From Pigmentiphaga sp. NML030171 (lineage in GTDB: Bacteria; Pseudomonadota; Gammaproteobacteria; Burkholderiales; Burkholderiaceae_B): a DNA stretch of 64,000 nt. Both the position numbers and the translations under genes were made by a program. The notes under the pieces are model-generated. The model was not told the origin of the DNA and made no database searches. It saw only the letters and a list, made by a program, of their open reading frames with translations. Positions 34,510 through 44,287 of this stretch are shown here, in pieces (the stretch's first letter is position 1; each line of letters opens with the position of its first letter). The stretch spans positions 27,719-91,718 of the forward strand of contig NZ_NINX01000037.1 in the NCBI RefSeq assembly GCF_002188635.1, read 5' to 3'.

Positions 34510-35817
34510 ATGATCCAGCTTGCCCTGCTTCTGTTCGGCGCCGGCTTCGTCCGCAGGAACATCCACCTGCTGCTACTGATCGGCTTCGCCTGGGCCGCCC
34601 TGGGCGTGGTCATCACCCTGGACGGCGTGGACGGCGCGCGCTACTTCCCGCTGACGCTCTTCGGCGCGCTGCTGCTGGTGGAAAGCCTGGTCACGCTGAC
34701 GGTCGCCGGCAGCGGCATGGGCGCCCAGAAGGCCGTGCTGGCCTTCAAGGGCGGCATCTTCCTGCTGGTCGCGCTGCTGATCCTGGCCGGCGGCTCCATC
34801 AGCAACCTGCTGCTGGCCATCATCCTGGGCCTGGCCTACTTCGTGCTGGGCGTGTTCCAGATCGCCTCGGCCTGGGTGCTGCGCTACGACCGCTGGCGCC
34901 TGTCCGTGCTGGGCGGCTGCGCCCAGGTCCTGTTCGGCCTGTTCCTGTTCCAGCCCTATCCCACCCACTACGCCGGCACGGTCTCCTACTTCATCGGCGT
35001 CACCATGCTGGTCGCCGGCATCAACACCATGCGGGTGGCCGCCCGCGCCCGCAAGCTGAGCGAGCAGTCATCCATGTTCGACCTGCTGGCGCCGGCCGAC
35101 CTGCGCGGGGCCGGCGCCAGCCCGCCGCCTGCCCGGCAGCCGGCGCCGGCGGGCCCCTTGACCGTCCACGTCTGGACCCCCGAAGGCTCGGCCAAGGACA
35201 AGACCGTGTCGCGGCCGGTATTCAACCGCTACATCGCCGCCGTCGACGTGCAGGGCGTGATATCGACCGGACATGCCGCCATGGAAGTGCCGCCGTCGAC
35301 CTACATCAGCCTGTATCCCGCGGTCGACATCGACCGCTCGCCCTCCGAGTTCTTCAACGTATTGAAGGCGGTCAAGGAAAACGACGTGCCGGGCAAGTTC
35401 CAGCCCGACTACGCGACCGAGTCCAAGGCCTGGTGTCCGTCGAACTGGCAGGTCAGGTTCGAGCGGTACGACTACGGGAAACTCCAGGCCTTCTGGCAGC
35501 GCTACCGCGACCAGGAAATCTATAACCTCACGCGGCGCAACTGCTCCAGTTCGGTCTCGTACGCGCTGGAGTCCGCCCTGGACGGCGTGCTGGACGACCG
35601 CAGCCGCAGCGTGCGGCAGGTGCTGCGCACCCTGCTGATGCCCGAATTGTGGATTGCCGCGCAGGTGCGCCAGCGCGCCCAGGTCATGGCCTGGACCCCC
35701 GGCCTGACGCTGGACTACAGCCGCGCGCTGCGCGCGGTCGTCCATCCCGTCCAGCAATCCTGGTTCTCGCGCTTCCTGGCGGCCGCCACGCGCATGACCT
35801 CGCGCAGCGGCGCCTGA
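34510..35817 (+). CDS. membrane protein with DUF308/HdeD-like domain and papain/LRAT-like C-terminal domain
   Basis: This 435-residue protein has two parts. Residues 1-180 form about six hydrophobic segments resembling HdeD/DUF308 proteins. After a Pro-rich linker (about 198-217), residues 220-390 form a soluble domain with His255 (STGHAAMEVPPSTY), Cys309 and a late Cys345 in RRNCSSSVSYALE. A His followed by an Asn-Cys pair resembles permuted papain-fold (NlpC/LRAT-like) hydrolases or acyltransferases. That reading is inference and no substrate can be named. It is probably co-transcribed with the MASE1 gene. Confidence 0.65.
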   Translation: MIQLALLLFGAGFVRRNIHLLLLIGFAWAALGVVITLDGVDGARYFPLTLFGALLLVESLVTLTVAGSGMGAQKAVLAFKGGIFLLVALLILAGGSISNLLLAIILGLAYFVLGVFQIASAWVLRYDRWRLSVLGGCAQVLFGLFLFQPYPTHYAGTVSYFIGVTMLVAGINTMRVAARARKLSEQSSMFDLLAPADLRGAGASPPPARQPAPAGPLTVHVWTPEGSAKDKTVSRPVFNRYIAAVDVQGVISTGHAAMEVPPSTYISLYPAVDIDRSPSEFFNVLKAVKENDVPGKFQPDYATESKAWCPSNWQVRFERYDYGKLQAFWQRYRDQEIYNLTRRNCSSSVSYALESALDGVLDDRSRSVRQVLRTLLMPELWIAAQVRQRAQVMAWTPGLTLDYSRALRAVVHPVQQSWFSRFLAAATRMTSRSGA

Positions 35818-35901
35818 GCCGTGCCTGGGGGGCGGCCCATCGGACCGCGCTGTCTATATGACAAGAAGGACCGGGCTAGGGCTGTCCCGTATACCCTGCC
35901 C

Positions 35902-35931
35902 CTTGAAAGCCCCCTGTCCCATCCCTATAAT
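35902..35931 (+). promoter_or_regulatory. groESL promoter (sigma-70 and probable sigma-32)
   Basis: TTGAAA (35903-35908), a 17-base spacer and TATAAT (35926-35931) form a near-consensus sigma-70 promoter. The same place reads as a heat-shock sigma-32 promoter: CTTGAAA at 35902-35908 and a CCCTATAA-like -10 from 35923. The CIRCE operator begins at the last T of the -10. Confidence 0.85.
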
Positions 35932-35957
35932 TAGCACTCGATTGCATAGAGTGCTAA
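35931..35957. promoter_or_regulatory. CIRCE operator (HrcA site)
   Basis: TTAGCACTC (35931-35939) and GAGTGCTAA (35949-35957) are separated by nine bases, an exact CIRCE consensus. HrcA repression of groESL is the established role. It directly overlaps the start region of the promoter. Confidence 0.97.
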
Positions 35958-36093
35958 CAACGCTGCCTGGGCAGCGTCCCGGCCTCCGGCAACAGGCTCA
36001 AGCGCCGCGTTTCGACGCGGCACCGGCCGAATAACGGCTTTCCAGCCTCTTTTTCTGACAAATAGACGTCAACTTCGAACATCAGGAGTTTGT

Positions 36094-36381
36094 ATGGCCC
36101 TCCGTCCCCTGCACGATCGCGTGATCGTCAAGCGCCTGGACAACGAGCGTAAAACCGCGTCCGGCATCGTCATTCCCGACAGCGCTGCCGAAAAGCCCGA
36201 CCAGGGTGAAGTGCTGGCCGTCGGCCCGGGCAAGAAGACCGAGGACGGCAAGGTGCTGCCGGTCGACGTCAAGGTCGGCGACAAGGTCCTGTTCGGCAAG
36301 TACGCCGGCCAGGCCGTGAAGGTCGACGGCGACGAACTGCTCGTCATCCGCGAAGAAGAAATCCTGGCGGTGATCCAGTAA
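36094..36381 (+). CDS. groES: co-chaperonin GroES
   Basis: This 95-residue GroES begins [46 protein letters not shown], with the mobile loop around residues 17-32. It caps GroEL rings in the cytoplasm during ATP-driven folding. A Shine-Dalgarno AGGAG precedes the ATG. It heads a two-gene heat-shock operon with a 62-base gap to groEL, controlled by the promoter and CIRCE upstream. Confidence 0.99.
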   Translation: MALRPLHDRVIVKRLDNERKTASGIVIPDSAAEKPDQGEVLAVGPGKKTEDGKVLPVDVKVGDKVLFGKYAGQAVKVDGDELLVIREEEILAVIQ

Positions 36382-36443
36382 GCCCTCGCGGCCCGCTGTC
36401 CGATCCCCCGGCATTCAACACCATCATCCAAGGAATTTCGTAA

Positions 36444-38090
<1,647 letters not shown>

Positions 38091-38139
38091 AGAGTCCTTT
38101 CCCGCTCGTCCCGGGCGTGCCCGGGACCTGGCTACGAAA

Positions 38140-38169
38140 CCCGCGAGCGCCCGCGCTCGCGGGTTTTTT
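38140..38169 (+). terminator. rho-independent terminator after groESL
   Basis: CCCGCGAGCG (38140-38149) pairs perfectly with CGCTCGCGGG (38154-38163) across a four-base loop and is followed by six T residues. Confidence 0.93.
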
Positions 38170-38834
38170 CTTGGGCGCCGGCGGCGGCGTCCGGGATGCT
38201 TTCCGGGTTTCCGTCCGGCAATTGAGCGAGCCGGATACGGGGGTTTCCTTCCGGAAGGTAAACACATCTCAACGATACGTCCCTTTTACGCCAAGTTTTT
38301 TTTGCGTCTCGCGCATAACCACCGATCGGATCTATTTCGCGCCCTGGCCGCGGCCGGCGAAAAAAATGCGCGTCCCGATACGCCAACCCCTTGGCAACTT
38401 TCGCCGGACCGCAAGGCATGCCGGTATGGAAATGAGCCCGCCGTTCGCCGCCCGAAGGTTTGCGCAGCACACATAAAACGAGCTAAGTGCTTGTTTTTCA
38501 AAAATAAACAGTCGCAATGAAATATTGCGCCACGGGCTCGCGGTGGGCTAAATTTTGACCGCCTCCCTGAAGGATTTTCATCTCGGGCGACGGCAATTCA
38601 GACGCAAGGTCATGCTTCAAGAATACGTGCCGGAAACACGTAGCTCCGCCTTGCCAGAATGGGCGCAGACCCCATGAAGAGATTCTCCCAGGCCCACTAG
38701 GCTCTTGTCCGGCTCCCTCTCCAGAGGGCTTCCATTACCCGTCCGCATTCCTGCGCATTCCGCCGCTCACGCGTCCGGAAGCGTCGTGCATGGGCATGTG
38801 CGGACGAATCGATCACCCGCGACAAGGACCACCC
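38170..38834 (+). other. long low-coding region upstream of the cellulose operon
   Basis: About 660 bases lie between the groEL terminator and bcsD without a convincing gene. Parts are AT-richer than the surroundings (T-run near 38296, region 38480-38560). Visible structure includes a perfect 6-7-6 dyad, TACGTG (38624-38629) and CACGTA (38637-38642), inside a longer GCAAGG/CCTTGC pairing. A CCCTCT/AGAGGG hairpin lies at 38715-38728. It must hold the operon promoter and probably its regulatory sites. Confidence 0.55.
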
Positions 38835-39308
38835 ATGGATGCCACTTCATCCGTCATCAGCTATCTTTCCGGCCGCCAGTGCGCGGCGCAGTGGAAGATA
38901 TTCCTGTTATCGACCGCGCAGGAACTGGCCGATAAATTCTCGGCCGCCGAATTGCGCACGTTCATGCGCAGGGTGGGAGGGCGCTTCGCCCGCGAACTGC
39001 CGCTGCCCGCCTGCGCCACGCTGGACGACATCCAGCTCGCGATGAGCCAGGCCTGGACCCGCCTGGACTGGGGCTGGGTCGAGATCACCGACCAGGCCGA
39101 CCATCTGCATCTCCAGCACTATTGCGCGCCGCTCGAGGCCGCGCTGGGCCGCGAGGCGCTGGATTGGACGCCATCGTTCCTGGAAGGCGTCTACCAGCAG
39201 TGGTTCGAACAACTGGGCGCGAGCGACCGGCTGCAAGTGACCCAGGTTTCCGATTTCGACAGCATCGGCGGCATAGGCTTGCGCCTGGGATCGCCCATTG
39301 CGGCCTGA
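38835..39308 (+). CDS. bcsD: cellulose synthase subunit D
   Basis: This 157-residue protein matches the length and layout of Komagataeibacter BcsD: FMRRVGGRFARELPLPACATLDDIQLAMSQAWTRLDWGWVEI, then WTPSFLEGVYQQWFEQLG and the closing VTQVSDFDSIGGIGLRLGSP. BcsD forms periplasmic octamers that guide glucan chains as they leave the synthase and promotes crystalline cellulose. No signal peptide is visible, as in other BcsD proteins. The start has AAGGA six bases upstream. It is the first gene of the operon. Confidence 0.85.
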   Translation: MDATSSVISYLSGRQCAAQWKIFLLSTAQELADKFSAAELRTFMRRVGGRFARELPLPACATLDDIQLAMSQAWTRLDWGWVEITDQADHLHLQHYCAPLEAALGREALDWTPSFLEGVYQQWFEQLGASDRLQVTQVSDFDSIGGIGLRLGSPIAA

Positions 39309-39315
39309 GGTGGCC

Positions 39316-39732
39316 ATGGACACATCCAAGCATCCCGAGGCGGGGGACACTTCCCAGCCCGTCACGGCATCGGCGCCATCCGCCGCGAGCCGCTGGCCCT
39401 CCCTGGCCCAGCGCCGCCCGGCGTCGGCGCCAGGCAGCGCCAGGGAAGACACCGGAGAAGCCCCCGTCTCTACCGTCTACGTGCCGCCGACCCGCTTCCA
39501 TCCTCCCGAGGAGACGTCGTTGCCGCTAGATCCGACGGCGCAAGACCCGGCGGCGGACGCCATCGCTGACGCGCCGGCACCCCCGGAACCGGTGGCGCCG
39601 CCGCCAGACCCGGCGCCGGCCGCCGACGAGCCGGCCGCCGTGATCTTCGAACGGCTGCTGCGCCATGCCGATGCAGACCGGCCTCGCCCCAAGGACATGC
39701 CGGCGCTGTTCCAGCGCCTGCTCAGGAACTGA
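39316..39732 (+). CDS. small Pro/Ala-rich protein of the cellulose operon
   Basis: This 138-residue protein was not recognised with certainty. The first 100 residues are low in complexity, with Pro, Ala, Asp and Glu dominant (PDPAPAADEP). The end carries two copies of a short motif, VIFERLLRHA and ALFQRLLRN, separated by the charged DADRPRPKDMP. Its place between bcsD and bcsA suggests a BcsO/BcsP-type accessory factor that binds another operon product through the C-terminal motifs. It starts seven bases after bcsD and has GAGG before its ATG. Confidence 0.7.
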   Translation: MDTSKHPEAGDTSQPVTASAPSAASRWPSLAQRRPASAPGSAREDTGEAPVSTVYVPPTRFHPPEETSLPLDPTAQDPAADAIADAPAPPEPVAPPPDPAPAADEPAAVIFERLLRHADADRPRPKDMPALFQRLLRN

Positions 39733-39739
39733 TCGATCC

Positions 39740-39772
39740 ATGAACCCGCACGCAAGAACGAGGCCGGCGTGA
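39740..39772 (+). CDS. ten-residue mini-ORF overlapping the bcsA start
   Basis: ATG at 39740 opens a ten-codon frame, MNPHARTRPA, whose TGA overlaps the bcsA GTG as GTGA. It may couple ribosomes onto the rare GTG start, or be chance. The Shine-Dalgarno is weak (AGGA at 39724). Confidence 0.3.
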   Translation: MNPHARTRPA

Positions 39773-41979
39773 GCGCGCTGCCGCCAGCCGTCCCCACCGC
39801 CGACCATGCCCCGGCGGACGCCAAGGCCGATCGTCTGGCGGCCCTGCCGTTGTGGAACAACCGCATCGTCCGCTTCGCGCTGGCGGCCGTGGCCTGCTGC
39901 AGCCTCGCGGTCGTCATCACCGCGCCCCTGGAGGCCTTGCCGCAACTGGTGCTGGCGCTGGTCGCGCTGGTGGCCGCGCTGGCGCTGCGCAACGTCGCCG
40001 GGCGCATGCCGACGGTGCTGATGGTGCTGCTGTCGGCGACGATGTCGCTGCGCTACATGTACTGGCGGCTGACCTCGACGCTGGACTTCCAGAGCTGGCT
40101 CGACATCGCCTTCGGCTACGGCCTGATGCTGGCCGAGCTCTATGCGCTGTCGGTGCTGCTGCTGGGCTACCTGCAGACCATCTGGCCGCTGCGCCGGCTG
40201 CCCGCCGCGATGCCCGCGGATCCGGCGACGTGGCCGTCGGTGGACATCCTCATCCCGACCTACAACGAGCCGCTGGACGTGGTGAAGCAATCGGTGCTGA
40301 CGGCGGTGTCGCTGGACTGGCCCACGGACCGGCTGCGCATCTTCGTGCTGGATGACGGCCGGCGCAAGGAATTCCAGGACTTCTGCACCGCGCTGGGCGT
40401 GGGCTACATCGCGCGCAACAACAACGAAGCGGCCAAGGCCGGCAACCTGAACGCGGCGCTCGAACTGACCAGCGGCGAATACGTCGCGGTGTTCGATTGC
40501 GACCACATCCCCACCCGCTCGTTCCTGCAGATCAGCATAGGCTGGTTCCTGAAGGATCCCAAGCTGGCGATGCTGCAGACGCCCCACTATTTCTTCTCCG
40601 CCGATCCGTTCGAGAAGAACCTGCACACCTTCCGCGCGGTGCCCAACGAGGGCGAGCTGTTCTACGGCCTGGTCCAGGACGGCAACGATCTCTGGAACGC
40701 GGCATTCTTCTGCGGCTCGTGCGCCGTCCTGCGCCGCAGCCATCTGGAGGAAGTGGGCGGCATCGCCACCGAGACGGTGACCGAAGACGCCCACACGGCG
40801 CTGAAGCTGAACCGGGCCGGCTACAACACGGCCTACCTGGCCGTTCCCCAGGCGGCGGGACTGGCCACCGAGAACCTGTCGCGCCACATCGGCCAGCGCG
40901 TGCGCTGGGCGCGCGGCATGGCGCAGATCTTTCGCGTCGACAATCCGCTGTTCGGCAAAGGGCTGAGCCTGAGCCAGCGCATGTGCTACCTGAACGCCAT
41001 GCTGCACTTCTTCTACGGCCTGCCGCGCCTGGTGTTCCTGACCGCGCCGCTGGCCTTCCTGTTCTTCGGCGCCCACGTGTTCCAGGCATCGGCGCTGATG
41101 ATCACGCTGTACGCCTTCCCCCACCTCATCCATGCCAACCTGACCAGTTCGCGGATGCAGGGGCGCTTTCGCCATTCGTTCTGGAACGAGGTCTACGAAT
41201 CGGTGCTGGCCTGGTACATCATGCGGCCCGCCATGCTGGCCCTCATCAACCCCAAGCTCGGGGGCTTCAACGTCACCGCCAAGGGCGGCGCCATGGGCAA
41301 CGCGTGGTTCGACTGGGACATGGCCAAGCCGTACCTGGTGCTGCTGGCCCTGAACATCGCCGGGCTGCTCGCCGGGCTGGTTTCGCTGATCTTCGTCGAC
41401 TACGACGCGGGCGGCCTGTTCACCCTGGCGATCAACCTGCTCTGGACGCTCTACAACATCGTCATCACCAGCGCCAGCATCGCCGTCGCGCGCGAGGAAC
41501 GGCAGTTCCGCGCGCAGCCGCGCGTCGCCGCGCAGATCCCGGCCATGCTGCGCCTGGAAAACGGCAAGACCATCGCGTGCAGCACCACCGACTACTCCGC
41601 CACCGGACTGGGCATACAGCTTCCTCCGGAGCTGGGGCGCCTGGAAACCGGGCAGGCGGTGCACGTGGCGCTGTTCCGCGGGACCGAGCAGCGCACCTTC
41701 CCCGCCCACATCATGTTCGCGGGCGACCGCCACGTGGGCTTGCGCTTCACCTCGCTGACGATGCGCCAGCAGGTGGAGATGGCCGAAATGACGTTCGCCC
41801 GCGCCGACACCTGGGCCGACAACTGGGGCCAGGGCACGCCCGACGCGCCCCTGGCCTCGCTGCGGGAAGTGACGCGCATCGGCCTGCTCGGCATGAAACA
41901 ACTCGCGATACACGGAAGCCAGGTCGTGCGCGCCCGGCTGCAAGCCCGTCCGACCCACACCAGGATGAAGAACCGATGA
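39769..41979 (+). CDS. bcsA: cellulose synthase catalytic subunit (GT2, PilZ)
   Basis: This 736-residue inner-membrane glycosyltransferase polymerises UDP-glucose into beta-1,4-glucan and moves the chain through its own channel. Catalytic motifs are all present: DDG at 195-197, DCD at 243-245, TED with Asp340, and QRVRW at 376-380. The C-terminal PilZ domain carries the c-di-GMP residues R581-x-x-x-R585 and D608-x-S610-x-x-G613. The start is GTG with GAGG five bases upstream. The stop overlaps bcsB as ATGA. Confidence 0.97.
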   Translation: MSALPPAVPTADHAPADAKADRLAALPLWNNRIVRFALAAVACCSLAVVITAPLEALPQLVLALVALVAALALRNVAGRMPTVLMVLLSATMSLRYMYWRLTSTLDFQSWLDIAFGYGLMLAELYALSVLLLGYLQTIWPLRRLPAAMPADPATWPSVDILIPTYNEPLDVVKQSVLTAVSLDWPTDRLRIFVLDDGRRKEFQDFCTALGVGYIARNNNEAAKAGNLNAALELTSGEYVAVFDCDHIPTRSFLQISIGWFLKDPKLAMLQTPHYFFSADPFEKNLHTFRAVPNEGELFYGLVQDGNDLWNAAFFCGSCAVLRRSHLEEVGGIATETVTEDAHTALKLNRAGYNTAYLAVPQAAGLATENLSRHIGQRVRWARGMAQIFRVDNPLFGKGLSLSQRMCYLNAMLHFFYGLPRLVFLTAPLAFLFFGAHVFQASALMITLYAFPHLIHANLTSSRMQGRFRHSFWNEVYESVLAWYIMRPAMLALINPKLGGFNVTAKGGAMGNAWFDWDMAKPYLVLLALNIAGLLAGLVSLIFVDYDAGGLFTLAINLLWTLYNIVITSASIAVAREERQFRAQPRVAAQIPAMLRLENGKTIACSTTDYSATGLGIQLPPELGRLETGQAVHVALFRGTEQRTFPAHIMFAGDRHVGLRFTSLTMRQQVEMAEMTFARADTWADNWGQGTPDAPLASLREVTRIGLLGMKQLAIHGSQVVRARLQARPTHTRMKNR

Positions 41980-44270
41980 CCTCCACGAACCTTCCGAGCA
42001 AACGCGCGCACCAGCCCGCCGCCAGGCCGCTCTCGCTGGTGCTGGCCGCCGCGATGCTGCTGACTTCGCTGCCGCTGCGCGCGCAGCCGGCCGCGGCCGG
42101 CGGCGAGGCGGACGCCAAGCCCGAGCAGCTGGTGTCGGGCGGGCGCAGCTACGGCGTCCCGCTCAAGCGGCTCGGCGCCAGCACCCCCATGACGATACGC
42201 GGCGTGGAAGGCAGCTTCCGGCTGCCGTTCGACATCCGTGCCGACGAGGTCGTGTCGTCGGCCCAGCTGCGCCTGCGCTACACCTATTCGCCGGCGCTGC
42301 TGGAGGACCTCTCCCACATCAACGTCCTGGTCAACGGCGAGGTCGCCGCGTCGATCCCGGTCCCGAAGGACACGGCCGGCAAGCCGAAGGAAACGGTGGT
42401 CGCGCTGCCGCCGCAACTGATCACGCAATTCAACAACCTGAACGTGCAGCTCATCGGCCATTACACGATGGAGTGCGAAGACCCGCTCCATTCGAGCCTG
42501 TGGGCCAACATCAGCAACCAGAGCACGCTGGAACTGACGGTCACGCCGCTGGTGCTGGCCAACGACCTGTCCATCCTGCCCCTGCCCTTCTTCGACCGCC
42601 GCGACAGCCGGCCGCTGTCGCTGCCCTTCGTGTTCGCCGCCGCGCCGGACAACACCGTGCTGGAAGCGGCCGGCATCCTGTCGTCCTGGTTCGGCGCGCT
42701 GGCCAGCTATCGCGGCGCGCGCTTCCCGACCGCCGTCGATCAACTGCCCGCCAAGGGCAACGCCATCGTGATGGCCACCGGCGAACTGCGCTCGGGCGGC
42801 CTCGACCTGCCCGCGCCCAGCGGGCCGACGGTCACCATCGTTCCCAACCCCAACGACATGTACGGCAAGCTGCTGGTGCTGGGCGGCCGCGATGCCAAGG
42901 AACTCAAGCGGGCCGCCCAGGCGGTGGTGACCGGCAGCAGCGCGCTGACCGGCCATCGCGCGGTCATCACGCAGTTGGCGGAACTGGAGCCGCGCAAGCC
43001 CTACGACGCCCCCAACTGGCTGCGCAGCGACCGCCCCGTGAAGTTCGGCGAACTGGTCCCGCCCGCCACCCTCAACGTCTCCGGTTTCGCGCCGCCCACC
43101 ATTCCCGTGAACCTGCGCCTGCCGCCCGACCTGTTCGGCTGGCGCGAGAGCGGCATTCCGCTCGACCTGAAATACCGCTACACGCCCCAGCAGATGTCGA
43201 CCAGCTCGACCATGACCCTGGGCGTCAACGATCACCTGGTGAAATCGTTCCCGCTGCCCTCGATCGAACGCCTGAACGGCGGCGAGGGACTGCTGGCCAA
43301 GCTGCAGACGGACAGCAGCATCCCGGTGCGCGTGCAGATGGCGCTGCCGCTGCAACTGATGCCGCCGCGCGCCACGCTGCAATTCCGCTACCAGTACGAC
43401 TACATCAAGGAAGGGCAGTGCCGCGACGTGATCATCGACAACGTCCGCGGCGCCATCGAGCCGGATTCGACCATCGACATTTCCGGCTTCAGGCACTACA
43501 TCGCGATGCCCAACCTCGCCGTCTTCCACAGCAGCGGCTTCCCGTTCACGCGGATGGCTGACCTGTCGCAGACGGCGGTCATTCTTCCCGACAATGCCGG
43601 CACCGCCGAGTACAGCGCCTACCTGGGCGTCCTGGGACGCCTGTCGGAGTCGACCGGCTACCCGGCGCTGAACGTCACCGTCGCGCGCGCGGATCAGGCC
43701 CCGCAACTGGCCGACAAGGACCTGCTGCTGATCGCCTCGGGCGACAACCAGCCCCTGCTCAGACAATGGAGCGCGCAGTTGCCCGTTTCGCTGACCGAGG
43801 GCAGCCGCCGCTTCAATCTGTCGGACTGGGCCTATCAGACCTGGCGCTGGATCGTGCCCAACCCGCACGAGGACACCGGCCGCGCGCGCAGTTCGCTGTC
43901 CTTCACCACCGACGGCGCCAGCGTGGTGTTCGCCGGCTTCGAGTCGCCCCTGCGCAGCGGACGCAGCGTCGTCGCGATCTCCGCCACCCGCCCCGAGAGC
44001 CTGGCCGAGGCCGTGGATGCGCTGATCGGCGAAGACCGGACCGACTTCATCGAAGGCAGCGTGTCCGTGGTGCGCGGCAAGCAGGTCGATTCGCTGATGT
44101 CGGATCCGACCTACCACGTGGGTTCGCTCGGCTGGTTCACGAGCATCCAGTGGTACGCCGCCCGCCAGCCCTGGATCCTGCTGCTGCTGGCGATCCTCGG
44201 CATCGCGGTCCTGGGCGTGTTGACCTACATCGCGCTGCGCGCGCGGGCGGCCCGCCGCCTGAGCGCCTGA
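41976..44270 (+). CDS. bcsB: cellulose synthase periplasmic subunit
   Basis: This 764-residue partner of BcsA has a signal peptide (to about LPLRAQ, residue 36), carbohydrate-binding and flavodoxin-like domains, and a C-terminal membrane helix (PWILLLLAILGIAVLGVLTYIALRA) that docks on BcsA. The family features SLWANISNQSTLEL and YDYIKEGQCRD are visible. It guides the glucan across the periplasm. Translation is coupled to bcsA by the four-base overlap. Confidence 0.95.
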   Translation: MTSTNLPSKRAHQPAARPLSLVLAAAMLLTSLPLRAQPAAAGGEADAKPEQLVSGGRSYGVPLKRLGASTPMTIRGVEGSFRLPFDIRADEVVSSAQLRLRYTYSPALLEDLSHINVLVNGEVAASIPVPKDTAGKPKETVVALPPQLITQFNNLNVQLIGHYTMECEDPLHSSLWANISNQSTLELTVTPLVLANDLSILPLPFFDRRDSRPLSLPFVFAAAPDNTVLEAAGILSSWFGALASYRGARFPTAVDQLPAKGNAIVMATGELRSGGLDLPAPSGPTVTIVPNPNDMYGKLLVLGGRDAKELKRAAQAVVTGSSALTGHRAVITQLAELEPRKPYDAPNWLRSDRPVKFGELVPPATLNVSGFAPPTIPVNLRLPPDLFGWRESGIPLDLKYRYTPQQMSTSSTMTLGVNDHLVKSFPLPSIERLNGGEGLLAKLQTDSSIPVRVQMALPLQLMPPRATLQFRYQYDYIKEGQCRDVIIDNVRGAIEPDSTIDISGFRHYIAMPNLAVFHSSGFPFTRMADLSQTAVILPDNAGTAEYSAYLGVLGRLSESTGYPALNVTVARADQAPQLADKDLLLIASGDNQPLLRQWSAQLPVSLTEGSRRFNLSDWAYQTWRWIVPNPHEDTGRARSSLSFTTDGASVVFAGFESPLRSGRSVVAISATRPESLAEAVDALIGEDRTDFIEGSVSVVRGKQVDSLMSDPTYHVGSLGWFTSIQWYAARQPWILLLLAILGIAVLGVLTYIALRARAARRLSA

Positions 44271-44287
44271 GCGGCCCCGGGCGCGAG

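Noticed and set aside
38580..38700. Possible c-di-GMP (GEMM) riboswitch before bcsD
   Set aside because: GGCAA and GACGCAA fragments are suggestive, but the hairpin between them and the second conserved stem cannot be formed.
40497..41975. Long N-terminal extension in the bcsB frame
   Set aside because: It lies wholly inside bcsA in another frame; BcsB has its own ATG with signal peptide at 41976.
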